A stretch of 64,000 bases of DNA from Oscillatoria sp. CS-180 (GTDB lineage: Bacteria; Cyanobacteriota; Cyanobacteriia; Phormidesmidales; Phormidesmidaceae), in assembly GCF_028330965.1 (NCBI RefSeq), contig NZ_JAQMUB010000021.1:54444-118443 (forward strand), read 5' to 3'. Of the stretch, positions 54,586 to 63,979 are shown in pieces (position 1 is the stretch's first letter; each line of letters opens with the position of its first letter). The notes under the pieces were generated by a model. That model worked only from the letters and a program-made list of their open reading frames with translations. It did no database searches and was not told the origin of the DNA. Both the position numbers and the translations under genes were made by a program.

Positions 54586-56067
54586 ATGGTTGCTCAACTG
54601 AATACATCTTCCACTCAGCTTTCTTGGGATCCTGTGATTCGTGCCCTGGAAGAGGCGATCGGAAAAGATTCGGTCGTGCGTCGGAAGGAAGAATTGCTGG
54701 TGTATGAATGTGATGGACTGACTAGTTATCGCCAGCGACCGCCCGTTGTTGTATTGCCTCGAACGACGGAACAGGTATCAGCAGCAATTAAGGTCTGCAA
54801 CCAGTTCAACGTGCCCTTTGTGCCTAGGGGAGCTGGGACCGGGCTGTCGGGAGGTGCTCTGCCTGTAGAAGACGCGGTCCTGATTGTGACGGCTACTATG
54901 CGGCAAATTTTAGACGTGGATTTGGACAATCAGCGGGTCGTTGTTCAGCCTGGGGTGATCAACAACTGGGTCACTCAGGCTGTGAGCGGTGCGGGTTTTT
55001 ACTATGCCCCCGATCCCTCCAGTCAGAGCGTTTGCTCTGTGGGCGGCAACGTAGCGGAGAATTCCGGCGGCGTCCACTGTTTGAAATATGGCGTTACCAC
55101 AAATCATGTCCTGGGCGTGACGCTGGTACTCCCCGATGGTGAAATCGTAGAAATCGGCAGTCCAGTAGCGGAGCAACCAGGCTATGACCTGATGGGATTG
55201 GTGGTTGGCTCTGAGGGGACGTTGGGCATTGCCACTGAAATCACCCTACGGATTCTCAAATCTCCTGAGTCCATCAATGTTCTTTTGGCTGACTTCACTA
55301 GCGTTGAGGCTGCCGGGGCAACCGTATCAGACGTTATTAGTGCGGGCATCATTCCAGCCGGAATGGAGATGATGGACAACTTCAGCCTGAATGCCGTGGA
55401 GGATGTAGTTCAAACGGAATGCTATCCCCGTGATGCTGAGGCCATTCTGCTGATCGAAATTGACGGGTTACCTGCGGAGGTGGAGGCGAGTCGAGATCGC
55501 ATCACTGCGCTTTGCCAAAAGAACGGTGCTCGTAATGTCACCGTTGCGTCGGACGCTACGGAACGACTGAGACTTTGGAAAGGTCGTAAGGCTGCTTTCG
55601 CGGCAATGGGCAAGCTGAGTCCCGATTATTATGTGCAGGATGGGGTGATTCCTCGCACTCAGCTGCCTTACGTTCTGCAAGAGATTGAAGCGTTGGGTGA
55701 AAAACATGGCTATCGAGTCGCGAATGTTTTCCATGCTGGAGACGGTAATCTACATCCGCTCATCCTCTACAACAATGCCGTTCCGGGGCAGCTGGAAGAA
55801 GTGGAAGAACTAGGCGGCGATATCCTCAAGCTCTGTGTCAAGGTGGGCGGCAGCATCTCGGGTGAGCACGGCATCGGCGCTGACAAACGCTGCTACATGC
55901 CCGACATGTTTACGGCAACTGATCTGGAAACCATGCAGTGGGTGCGTGCTAGCTGGAATCCCAAAGGTCTCGCTAACCCCACCAAGATTTTTCCCACTCC
56001 CCGCACCTGTGGCGAGGCTGCTCGACAGTCTGTTCCCCCCGAAATGAGCAACGTAGAGCGATTTTAA
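54586..56067 (+). CDS. glcD: glycolate oxidase subunit GlcD-like FAD oxidoreductase
   Basis: A 493-residue FAD-dependent 2-hydroxyacid dehydrogenase. FAD-binding motifs are PRGAGTGLSGGALP, SVGGNVAENSGGVHCLKYG and VGSEGTLGIATEITL. The C-terminal catalytic cap contains NVFHAGDGNLHPLI and GGSISGEHGIGADKR. In cyanobacteria this type oxidises glycolate or D-lactate in photorespiration. ATG at 54586 is chosen over a TTG 9 bases upstream. No glcE or glcF gene is in the window, as is common in cyanobacteria where they lie elsewhere. Confidence 0.9.
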   Translation: MVAQLNTSSTQLSWDPVIRALEEAIGKDSVVRRKEELLVYECDGLTSYRQRPPVVVLPRTTEQVSAAIKVCNQFNVPFVPRGAGTGLSGGALPVEDAVLIVTATMRQILDVDLDNQRVVVQPGVINNWVTQAVSGAGFYYAPDPSSQSVCSVGGNVAENSGGVHCLKYGVTTNHVLGVTLVLPDGEIVEIGSPVAEQPGYDLMGLVVGSEGTLGIATEITLRILKSPESINVLLADFTSVEAAGATVSDVISAGIIPAGMEMMDNFSLNAVEDVVQTECYPRDAEAILLIEIDGLPAEVEASRDRITALCQKNGARNVTVASDATERLRLWKGRKAAFAAMGKLSPDYYVQDGVIPRTQLPYVLQEIEALGEKHGYRVANVFHAGDGNLHPLILYNNAVPGQLEEVEELGGDILKLCVKVGGSISGEHGIGADKRCYMPDMFTATDLETMQWVRASWNPKGLANPTKIFPTPRTCGEAARQSVPPEMSNVERF

Positions 56068-56286
56068 GTGCAGGGTTTTAAGTGCAAGGTTTACGGTCTC
56101 GTGACGGTCGCGATCGCCCTCCGACTCCAGACGCAAACATTCTCCGCTGTTCAGTGAACTCTGAAATACGTAGCGGCATGCATTTTAGTCAAGCACACCC
56201 CATCACTGCACCTGATATTGAAAATTCAGTTTTGGGCATACAAAAATTTGAAACGGAGTTGATGACATACAACCAGAGATGACCGT

Positions 56287-57129
56287 ATGCGAATATCGCT
56301 TTTGAGACAAAACGCCTCTCAGATCTATCGAAGAACTACAAGTTCCTTGAGAAGATTACCTGATTTCCTCGTGATTGGTGTTGTCAAAGGCGGCACAACC
56401 TCATTGTATAAATACCTGATTCAACATCCTCAAATTATCAGTTCGCTTAAGAAAGAAGTTCACTACTTCAATCATGAAAACTACAAAAGTCGAAATGTAG
56501 GGTGGTATCGCACACACTTTCCATTGAAGAATTTCATTGCGCCTAGCCGTATATTGACGGGTGAGGCCAGTCCGTCCTATTTTCACAATCCAGAAGGACC
56601 TGATCGTGTCCATGCCCTTTTACCTGACACCAAGCTTGTCCTCCTGCTCAGAAATCCCATTGATCGTGCCTATTCTCACTACTCGATGAACCGGAAAAAT
56701 CGGAGAAAGCGAGGACTGGAGGAACCGCCCAGCTTTGCTGAGATAGTTAGACGAGAGATGGCGATTTTAAGAGAAAAGCGGCCTCCTACGCCGACGGTTG
56801 ATCATCTCAACCCGTTAGGCTGCTGCTACGTTTCATCTGGCATATATGTATACTCTTTACAGAATTGGCTGCAGCAATTTGACTTGGAGAATGTGTTGAT
56901 ATTGCACAGCCAAGACTTATTTGATACTCCCGAAAAAGTGACCAATCAGGTGTATCGCTTTCTCAATCTCCCTCAATATTCAGGCACCTATGATGTCTTC
57001 AATGCCGGGAGCTATGCCAAGATTGATCTGACATTACAAGAAGAGCTATTTGAGTTCTTTAAACCTTACAACGAACGGCTATTTGAGTATTGCGGACGAG
57101 ATTTTGGCTGGAACAAGCAATCATCATAA
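56287..57129 (+). CDS. sulfotransferase-family protein
   Basis: A 280-residue enzyme of the heparan-sulfate-sulfotransferase-like group. The PAPS 5'-phosphosulfate loop is VIGVVKGGTTSLYKYL near the N-terminus, the 3'-phosphate motif is LRNPIDRAYSHY, and EVHYFNHENY follows the first helix. It should move a sulfate from PAPS to a glycan or lipid. Start: ATG 56287. It sits upstream of the GH116 glucosidase on the same strand with a gap of about 195 bases, so a shared role with glycolipids or polysaccharides is possible but inferred. Confidence 0.87.
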   Translation: MRISLLRQNASQIYRRTTSSLRRLPDFLVIGVVKGGTTSLYKYLIQHPQIISSLKKEVHYFNHENYKSRNVGWYRTHFPLKNFIAPSRILTGEASPSYFHNPEGPDRVHALLPDTKLVLLLRNPIDRAYSHYSMNRKNRRKRGLEEPPSFAEIVRREMAILREKRPPTPTVDHLNPLGCCYVSSGIYVYSLQNWLQQFDLENVLILHSQDLFDTPEKVTNQVYRFLNLPQYSGTYDVFNAGSYAKIDLTLQEELFEFFKPYNERLFEYCGRDFGWNKQSS

Positions 57130-57323
57130 CGACGTGCAAGTGAAACGAGTGCACTCTGTTCCCTGTCACCTGCTCCCTATTCCCTTTGGAATGTCCTTAA
57201 ATATATGGGCAAGGCTATAAGTCCGTCCCGCTGAGCGACTGACAAAAGGTCCTCTTGGTCAGGGAGTATATCACAGCGGAAGTGAGATACTGAGGCATCG
57301 ACCCGGAACAAGCCAGCATCCCC

Positions 57324-59810
57324 ATGACAGATATCCGCTCCAATATCCCATCCTGCGCATGGCAGCACCCCATCGGTCAAGATTGGGATGAGTACTATGT
57401 TGTCCGCTATGCCAGCAATCTGGATGACGGTCCGGCTCATGGTGCGCCGCTAGGTGGCTTTGGTGCAGGCTGTCTGGGCCGATCGCCCCACGGCAACTTC
57501 AACCTCTGGCACATCGACGGCGGCGAGCACATTTTTCAACCATTTCCTGGCTGCCAGTTCAGCATTTTTGAGGACAACGGCGATCGCATCCAAACCTACG
57601 CCCTAAGCACCCAAGTCCCCCCCGACAATACCCTAGACCGCTGGAACTGGTATCCCCAAAATTCAAACTCCACTTACCACGCCCTCTATCCTCGCAGCTG
57701 GTACGTCTATGAAAACGTCTTTAGCGCTAACCTAGTCTGCGAGCAACTTTCACCTATCTGGTCACACAACTATCAAGAGGCCAGCTATCCTGTCGCAGTC
57801 TTTTTGTGGACAGCCCATAACCCTACGGACCAGCCGATTACGCTAAGCATTTTATTGAGTTGGCAAAACATGGTGGGTTGGTTTACCAATACGGAAAAGT
57901 CGCCTGAAGTGCTTCAGCGGGATGATGGTAGCCCTTACTATGACTACGTTCCGGCCATTGGACAGAGCGAGGGCAACCGCAATCACTTTGTCCAAACAGG
58001 GCGGGCTGTTGGCTGCGTGATGGACGGGACATGGTCTCAGGCCGGTCGATCGCCCCAGGAAGGTGACGGCACTTGGGCGATCGCCACCCTATCTCAACCC
58101 AACACAGAACTTTTCTTCCATACCTGTTGGAATCCAGTAGGCGACGGCGACGATCTGTGGAAGACCTTCGCCACTGATGGTTCTCTGGCCAATATGTCAT
58201 CGGGTCGGCCTGCTGCAAGGGGAGAGCAGGTAGGCTGTGCGATCGCGCTCCGCTTTACGCTTCAACCTAGGGAAACTCGACAGCTGCCGATGACCCTGGC
58301 CTGGGATTTGCCCGTCACCGAGTATGCCGCAGGCATTGCCGAATATCGTCGATATACGGACTTTTTTGGACGGGAGGGCTGTCATGCTTGGGCGATCGCC
58401 AAAATTGCGCTGGAAAACTATGACCAGTGGCGACAGCAGGTTATTGACTGGCAACAGCCGATTCTAGATAAGTCCAACCTGCCGGACTGGTTCAAGATGG
58501 CGTTGTTCAACGAACTGTATGATTTGACCAGCGGCGGCACCCTGTGGACAGCGGCAACGGATGCCGATCCGGTGGGGCAGTTTGCCGTGCTGGAGTGTGT
58601 TGACTATCGCTGGTACGAAAGCCTAGATGTGCGGCTCTATGGTGGATTTGCCACGCTGCTGCTGTGGCCGGAGCTAGAAAAGGCCGTTATTCGAGCGTTT
58701 GCCAGAGCCATTCCGACGGCGGACGATCGCACCCGCATCATTGGCTATTACTACACCGTGGGGCAAGAGAATCACTATGCCCCACGCAAGCTGAAGGGTG
58801 CCACGCCCCATGATTTAGGTGCCCCTAACGAGCAGCCTTTTGGGCAAACCAACTACACCAGCTATCAGGACTGCAATCAGTGGAAAGACCTGCCCAGCGA
58901 TTTTGTGATTCAGGTCTATCGGGCGTACAAGCTGACAGGGGAGCGAGATGTTGACTTTTTGGCCGACTGCTGGCCTGCGGTGACGGAGACGCTGAAGTAT
59001 CTCAAGCGCTTTGATACCGACGGGGACGGCATTCCTGAGAATAGTGGTGCTCCAGACCAAACGTTTGATGACTGGCAGCTCAAGGGCGTCAGTGCGTATT
59101 GTGGTGGCTTGTGGATGGCAGCGCTAGAGAGTGCGATCGCGATCGCGAACGTCCTTATCAAGACAGACTGTGCTCCTGGCAATACGCCCATCCTGCTGCC
59201 CCAATATCAGCGCTGGCTGGAGCAGAGCCGCAACCGCTATCACAAAAAACTGTGGAACGGTCGCTACTATCGGCTGGAGACGGGCCGTGATTCTGATGTG
59301 GTGATGGCAGATCAGCTGTGTGGGCAGTTCTGTGCGCGACTCATGGGTCTACCAGATTTAGTGGAAGAGGAGTCTGTGCGATCGGCGCTGGATGCGATCT
59401 ATGATGCCTGCTTTGTGAAGTTCAACGAATACGCTGCCACCCAGGCCAAACCCCAGGAGCAGAAGTTTATCGGTTCCCAGACAGGACAGTTCCGGTCGGC
59501 GCAACCAGGAATTGCGATCGGGGCGGCCAACGGCGTTCTCCCCGATGGCTCACCGGAAGACCCTGACGGCACTCACCAGCTTGAAGTTTGGACGGGCATT
59601 AATTTTGGCCTAGCTGCCTTCTTCGCTCAAATGGGCAAAACCGATGAAGCCTTCACCATCACCGAAGCTGTCGTCCGTCAAATCTACACTTATGGTCTTC
59701 AGTTCCGCACCCCCGAAGCCATCACCGCCCTGGGCACCTTCCGTGCCTGCCACTACCTCCGCCCCCTCGCCATTTGGGGACTCTATGGCGTTCTGTTCGA
59801 GTGGCAATAG
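57324..59810 (+). CDS. GH116 (GBA2-like) beta-glucosidase
   Basis: An 828-residue protein of the non-lysosomal glucosylceramidase family. An N-terminal beta-sandwich (about 30-330; GAPLGGFGAGCLGRSPHGNFNLW) is followed by an (alpha/alpha)6 barrel (about 390-820). The expected nucleophile Glu is in LFNELYDLTSGG, and the acid/base Asp in PDQTFDDWQLKG. There is no signal peptide, so it is probably cytosolic. Bacterial members hydrolyse beta-glucosides; the substrate in cyanobacteria is not clear. Family and length fit well. Confidence 0.9.
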   Translation: MTDIRSNIPSCAWQHPIGQDWDEYYVVRYASNLDDGPAHGAPLGGFGAGCLGRSPHGNFNLWHIDGGEHIFQPFPGCQFSIFEDNGDRIQTYALSTQVPPDNTLDRWNWYPQNSNSTYHALYPRSWYVYENVFSANLVCEQLSPIWSHNYQEASYPVAVFLWTAHNPTDQPITLSILLSWQNMVGWFTNTEKSPEVLQRDDGSPYYDYVPAIGQSEGNRNHFVQTGRAVGCVMDGTWSQAGRSPQEGDGTWAIATLSQPNTELFFHTCWNPVGDGDDLWKTFATDGSLANMSSGRPAARGEQVGCAIALRFTLQPRETRQLPMTLAWDLPVTEYAAGIAEYRRYTDFFGREGCHAWAIAKIALENYDQWRQQVIDWQQPILDKSNLPDWFKMALFNELYDLTSGGTLWTAATDADPVGQFAVLECVDYRWYESLDVRLYGGFATLLLWPELEKAVIRAFARAIPTADDRTRIIGYYYTVGQENHYAPRKLKGATPHDLGAPNEQPFGQTNYTSYQDCNQWKDLPSDFVIQVYRAYKLTGERDVDFLADCWPAVTETLKYLKRFDTDGDGIPENSGAPDQTFDDWQLKGVSAYCGGLWMAALESAIAIANVLIKTDCAPGNTPILLPQYQRWLEQSRNRYHKKLWNGRYYRLETGRDSDVVMADQLCGQFCARLMGLPDLVEEESVRSALDAIYDACFVKFNEYAATQAKPQEQKFIGSQTGQFRSAQPGIAIGAANGVLPDGSPEDPDGTHQLEVWTGINFGLAAFFAQMGKTDEAFTITEAVVRQIYTYGLQFRTPEAITALGTFRACHYLRPLAIWGLYGVLFEWQ

Positions 59811-59918
59811 GCTTATGGCCCTGTGCAGCTTAGTTAAATACATTTCAGTAGACCTATCGCAAGACGGTTCTCGTGAAAAGTTATAATCGTTTCACATTGC
59901 CTAAGATGCTAAATACCG

Positions 59919-60197
59919 ATGAGTCAGCAGCTAACTTTAGAGATCAGTGATGAAGTCTATGCGGACCTGCAACGCCAGGCCAATGCAGTCGGAATATCTA
60001 TAGCAGAGTGGATCGTGACTGTTCTTAGCGGAAAGGATGTAATTCTTGAGAGCACAACACTATCTTCAGGGCAACAAGAAGAAGCACGGCAAAAATTCAA
60101 AAGCTACGCAGGTGCAATTAGCCTAGGACAGGCAACGGGTTCTGATAATCAAAAGATTGATGCTGATCTCGCAAAAGCTTATGCCGATGAATATTGA
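59919..60197 (+). CDS. antitoxin-like protein (VapB-type partner)
   Basis: A 92-residue protein whose N-terminal half (LTLEISDEVYADLQRQANAVGISIAEWIVTVL) resembles a ribbon-helix-helix DNA-binding antitoxin; the C-terminal half is acidic and flexible, as in toxin-binding tails. It lies 15 bases before a PIN-domain toxin gene and is probably co-translated. It likely represses its own promoter, but no operator was identified. Confidence 0.7.
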   Translation: MSQQLTLEISDEVYADLQRQANAVGISIAEWIVTVLSGKDVILESTTLSSGQQEEARQKFKSYAGAISLGQATGSDNQKIDADLAKAYADEY

Positions 60198-60212
60198 GAG
60201 TGAAGTGGATTT

Positions 60213-60617
60213 GTGCTTCTAGATACATCAGGCTTGTTGTGCTATATCCATCGAGACGAGCCACAGCATCAGAAGGCAGTGCAATTGATGAGTGGTGACG
60301 GTAATAGACTCTTGACACATAGCCATGTATTGTCTGAACTGATTGCTCTGGCGCTGGTCCGCCGATTTCCCAGGACTAAAGTCTTAGAATTTGTGGTTGA
60401 TTTGGTTGATAATCCAGACATTGAAACAGTCTGGGTTGATGAATCACTCCACCGAAAAGCGATGCAGCTTTTGACTGCCCGACAGGACAAGACCTATTCA
60501 TTGTGTGATGCAGTCAGCTTTATTCTGATGCACCAGCGCGGCATGAACAATGCACTAACCACAGATCGTCACTTTGAGCAGGAGGGTTTCATCAGGTTGT
60601 TGCCGCCAACCCGCTAA
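60213..60617 (+). CDS. PIN-domain toxin (VapC-like ribonuclease)
   Basis: A 134-residue PIN protein. The acidic active-site residues of the family are visible: LLDTSGLLCY (first Asp), SHVLSELIALAL (Glu) and YSLCDAVSFILM (third Asp), with a further Asp in ALTTDRHFEQ. PIN toxins cut RNA, often tRNA or rRNA. Start: GTG 60213, only 15 bases after the antitoxin stop. The intact motifs suggest a working toxin. Confidence 0.8.
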   Translation: MLLDTSGLLCYIHRDEPQHQKAVQLMSGDGNRLLTHSHVLSELIALALVRRFPRTKVLEFVVDLVDNPDIETVWVDESLHRKAMQLLTARQDKTYSLCDAVSFILMHQRGMNNALTTDRHFEQEGFIRLLPPTR

Positions 60618-60638
60618 AATCCGAGAATCAATATTTCA

Positions 60639-62450
60639 ATGGGCCAGCCCAACTACTTCGCAGCAACTCGTCAATTTCTAACAGCTCAAACGGTTAGCTG
60701 GTTAGACCCGCGACTTATTTTCTGGTACAGCCTGAGCCTGTTGCTGACAGGCTATTACGCATGGCTAGTGCTGCAAAGTGCATTTAGTGCTTCCTACATT
60801 GTGCAGGATGATGCTCGCCAGCATGTGTTTTGGATGCTGCGCTTTGTTGATCCAGCCCTCTTTCCCAACGACTTCATGGCGGACTATTTTCAGTCGGTGG
60901 CGCCTGCTGGCTATACGGCTCTTTATCGAGGGGCAGCGGCGTTGGGCATTCATCCTCTGTTCTTCAACAAGATCTTGCCGCCTCTGTTGGGACTGTTGAC
61001 AACGCACTACTGCTTTCGGCTGTCGCTATTGGTATTGCCTCTGCCGGCGGCGGCGTTTGGCAGCACAGTGTTGCTCAACCAAACAATTTGGATGAAAGAT
61101 GATGTGGTGTCGGGGACGCCACGGGCTTTTGTCTATGTGCTACTGCTAGCGTTTCTGGTGTACTTCGCCCAGCGATCGCTCTGGCCCTGTCTCGCAACCC
61201 TGATACTGCAACCCTTGTTTTATCCTCACTGTGCATTACTGTCGATGGGCGTGCTGACGCTGAGTTTGATCACGCTTCAATCAGGACGCATTCAGGTTTG
61301 TCGAGATGTAAAAACCCTGCGACTGGCAGGCATTGGGCTGGTGGTTTTGTTTGGCTTACTCATTCCTTATGCAGTAGTGGACTCTCCTTTTGGCCCCTTA
61401 GTGTCAGCAGCGGAAGCTCGCACGATGCCGGAGTTTTGGCCAGGGGGGCGCACGCCGTATTTCAACGACAATCCTCTAATATTTTGGTTGAGCGATCGCC
61501 CCGGGATTCTCCCCACCCCAATTCTGACGCCGCCAACCCTCGCCTTTGGTCTGCTATTACCCCTGTTCTGGAAGCGAGATGCGACCTTTCCCTGGATCGC
61601 GTTTGTTCGGGCTAACTCAGGAATTCTTAGGAATCTGACTATTGCCTCGCTGGGGCTTTACGCACTGGCCCACCTCTTTCTGTTTCGTCTGCATCTACCT
61701 AGTCGCTTCACTCACCACAGCCTGCGAGTGATCTTTGCGCTGTGTGCCAGTATTGTGCTGTTGCTGCTAATTGACGACTGTTTGCGGATTGCCGAGGCTG
61801 CTGCCCATTCCCTTCGTGGCAAAGTACAGGCTGCCTGCTGCGTGATGATGGCTACGCTGCTGGTGTTTGTGGTGTTGGGCTACTCGGAGACAACAAGCAG
61901 CTTTCCCACAACGGTTAACAAGCAGGGCAAGCTACCGGACCTCTATGCCTATTTGCGAACAACGCCTAAAGATACGGTTATTGCCGGAACTACTGGGGAA
62001 ATGAGTAACTTGCAAGTGTTTGCTCAGCGATCGCCCCTCATTTCACCCGAGCTGGGACTACCCTATCATCAAGGCTATTATCAAGAATTTCGCCAGCGCA
62101 CCCTCGATTTAATTGAGGCCCAGTACAGTCAGGATGTCGCGATCGTGCAGGCGTTTATTCAAAAGTACGGCGTGGACTATTGGCTGATTGAGAGCCGCGA
62201 TTTTGTCACCGATGATTTGAGCCATTACAGTTGGTTCACTCAGTATCAGCCGGAAGCGGAAACTGCGATCCAGCATCTGAAAGCGGAAGAGAACCCGATT
62301 GTTCTACGCCAAGGAAAGCAGGTGTGTACAGTGCTACGAACGTCACCTGATGATGCCGATCTCTCAACCACAACGTCCTCAGAGCTGCCACCGGAATACT
62401 GGCTCATTGATGCGGAGTGTGTGCGATCGCTGCCCTCTAATACATTATGA
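60639..62450 (+). CDS. large multi-pass membrane protein of unknown function
   Basis: A 603-residue protein with about ten hydrophobic helices. The first loop contains YIVQDDARQHVFWMLRFVD, with acidic residues and a GT-C-like arrangement; MADYFQSVAP and WMKDDVVSGTPRAFVYVLLL are further landmarks. The C-terminal 200 residues are soluble and end with a VCTVLRTSP segment. It is most likely a membrane glycosyltransferase-like or dolichyl-phosphate-sugar-type protein, but I could not assign a family. The start is only 21 bases after the toxin gene stop. Confidence 0.65.
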   Translation: MGQPNYFAATRQFLTAQTVSWLDPRLIFWYSLSLLLTGYYAWLVLQSAFSASYIVQDDARQHVFWMLRFVDPALFPNDFMADYFQSVAPAGYTALYRGAAALGIHPLFFNKILPPLLGLLTTHYCFRLSLLVLPLPAAAFGSTVLLNQTIWMKDDVVSGTPRAFVYVLLLAFLVYFAQRSLWPCLATLILQPLFYPHCALLSMGVLTLSLITLQSGRIQVCRDVKTLRLAGIGLVVLFGLLIPYAVVDSPFGPLVSAAEARTMPEFWPGGRTPYFNDNPLIFWLSDRPGILPTPILTPPTLAFGLLLPLFWKRDATFPWIAFVRANSGILRNLTIASLGLYALAHLFLFRLHLPSRFTHHSLRVIFALCASIVLLLLIDDCLRIAEAAAHSLRGKVQAACCVMMATLLVFVVLGYSETTSSFPTTVNKQGKLPDLYAYLRTTPKDTVIAGTTGEMSNLQVFAQRSPLISPELGLPYHQGYYQEFRQRTLDLIEAQYSQDVAIVQAFIQKYGVDYWLIESRDFVTDDLSHYSWFTQYQPEAETAIQHLKAEENPIVLRQGKQVCTVLRTSPDDADLSTTTSSELPPEYWLIDAECVRSLPSNTL

Positions 62451-62539
62451 TGCCCCTGCATCAGCCTATCCTTTGTTACGGAATAGCTGTGCCTAAAAAT
62501 GTAGGCATCATCAATACCGAAACTTAAACGGGGTGACCT

Positions 62540-63436
62540 ATGCACAAGTATCCTCAACTTCAAATTGGCGATGGAATTCAGATTCCTGAATTGATGAGCG
62601 ACGTAGAAGTCCTACAGCGATGGTTGAAGGCATGGGGCGTGCTGCCTGCCGATTCAAAAGTGGATGGTCGCTTTGGGCCGTTTACGAAAGCGGCGGTAGA
62701 GCGATTTCAAACGTTGCGCCCACCTGGACCCAACAGCATTTACGTTCCTGAGGGGTTAGACGTTACTGGCATCGTGAATCAGAATACCTGGGCTGAATTG
62801 TTAAAAGTGCCTCCTGGCGAAGTCGAAATTCTGCCGCGTCCTGAAGTTGCAGCCATCCCCAACGTTCCAGGATTCGATATTGATCGCATTGTTCAGAAAG
62901 CGGTTCTTGCAAGTCTGAGAGACGTGGCTCAACGCACGGTTCCTCTTATCCTGGCCGAGTGTGCGGCTAATCAGATTTCTGATAGAGGTCAAATTGCCTA
63001 CATTCTGGCGACAGCAGAGCACGAATCTCATCTGGGCAATTTGATGACAGAAATTGGCGATGAGAGCTACTTCACTCGTTCGTATGATCCTCCTAGCCAG
63101 GTTGCCAGAGCTTTGGGAAATACGGAGTTAGGCGATGGTCCCAAGTATCGGGGGCGAGGATTTGTGCAAATTACAGGTCGCAGAAACTATACCGATTGGG
63201 GCCAACGGCTCAACATTGATTTGGTAAATCGGCCAGAATTGGCAGTTCAGCCTGCTACAGCCGCCAAGATTTTGGTCATCGGTTCCATTAAAGGAACTTT
63301 CACAGGCTTTGCTTTGGGCGAATTTGTTGCCGGGAAGAGCCAAGACTTTGTCAACGCGCGACGAGTCATCAACGGAACCGATAGAGCTGACGATATTGCC
63401 AACATTGCTCGGTTTTATTATGAGGCGTTGGTTTAG
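62540..63436 (+). CDS. GH19 lysozyme/chitinase with peptidoglycan-binding domain
   Basis: A 298-residue protein: a PG-binding-1 domain (about 20-85; DVEVLQRWLKAWGVLP, VDGRFGPFTKAAVERFQ, TWAELL) followed by a GH19 domain (about 125-298). The catalytic Glu is in ATAEHESHLG, and YRGRGFVQITGRRNY is the family signature. There is no signal peptide, as in phage endolysins. It probably cleaves peptidoglycan or chitin-like glycans; it could be a domesticated phage gene, although no phage genes are adjacent. Confidence 0.88.
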   Translation: MHKYPQLQIGDGIQIPELMSDVEVLQRWLKAWGVLPADSKVDGRFGPFTKAAVERFQTLRPPGPNSIYVPEGLDVTGIVNQNTWAELLKVPPGEVEILPRPEVAAIPNVPGFDIDRIVQKAVLASLRDVAQRTVPLILAECAANQISDRGQIAYILATAEHESHLGNLMTEIGDESYFTRSYDPPSQVARALGNTELGDGPKYRGRGFVQITGRRNYTDWGQRLNIDLVNRPELAVQPATAAKILVIGSIKGTFTGFALGEFVAGKSQDFVNARRVINGTDRADDIANIARFYYEALV

Positions 63437-63729
63437 GTTGGGAGTCTGCTGGAGAGCCAGCCTTTCTTGTCTTCTCATCCGCCCATCCACCTTCTCCCCT
63501 CTACTGTTGCTCCAGTCGTCCACTTCCTGTAAATTGACCTCTACGGGGAATGATTCTGGGCGGGGAAAAGAGAAGTTCGCACCTTCTCAAATCCCCTAAT
63601 CATCCCGAACTTAGCACGGTAAGCCGAGATGACTGGGATCATTGTATTCCGACTGTCTTGTCCTACCACTTCAAAAAGGGATCTAGAGAGTTCCCCGTTT
63701 TCCTTGTCGAAAACGGAGATAAACCCGTC
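63437..63729. other. spacer before the last gene
   Basis: 293 bases with no clear feature. A frame in phase with the last gene is open back to 63550, but its composition changes near 63730, where the likely start lies. Confidence 0.4.
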
Positions 63730-63966
63730 ATGTTTCAGACCAATAGTGGCGAAGAGACCCCCGTCTCTTCTGCCTTCAGCCTGCCGTCCTTCAATCAAGA
63801 GACGGTGCGGCACATTTTGCTGGGCGATTACGCCGCGCTAACCGCCGTGATGAAGCGGCTGGCCGTGCTGGGCTATTGCGACAGAACCGCCTGGAGCGAA
63901 CCGCTGCCCACCGGGCGCAGCGGCGAATACATCAGCGTCATGACCCGCAAACGCACGATTCCGTAA
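63730..63966 (+). CDS. small conserved-looking protein of unknown function
   Basis: A 78-residue protein with LPSFNQETVRHILLGDYAALTAVMKRLAVLGYCDRTAWSEPLP: a helix-turn-helix-like pattern. A ribosome binding site GGAG (63715-63718) lies 11 bases before the ATG, which makes this start better than the open frame to 63550. Codon use is much richer in GC than in the neighbours. Function unknown. Confidence 0.55.
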   Translation: MFQTNSGEETPVSSAFSLPSFNQETVRHILLGDYAALTAVMKRLAVLGYCDRTAWSEPLPTGRSGEYISVMTRKRTIP

Positions 63967-63979
63967 GCCATGTTTCGTA

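Noticed and set aside
55810..56136. 108-codon minus-strand frame overlapping the end of glcD
   Set aside because: It is antisense to the conserved C-terminus of GlcD, and its own sequence has no family marks.
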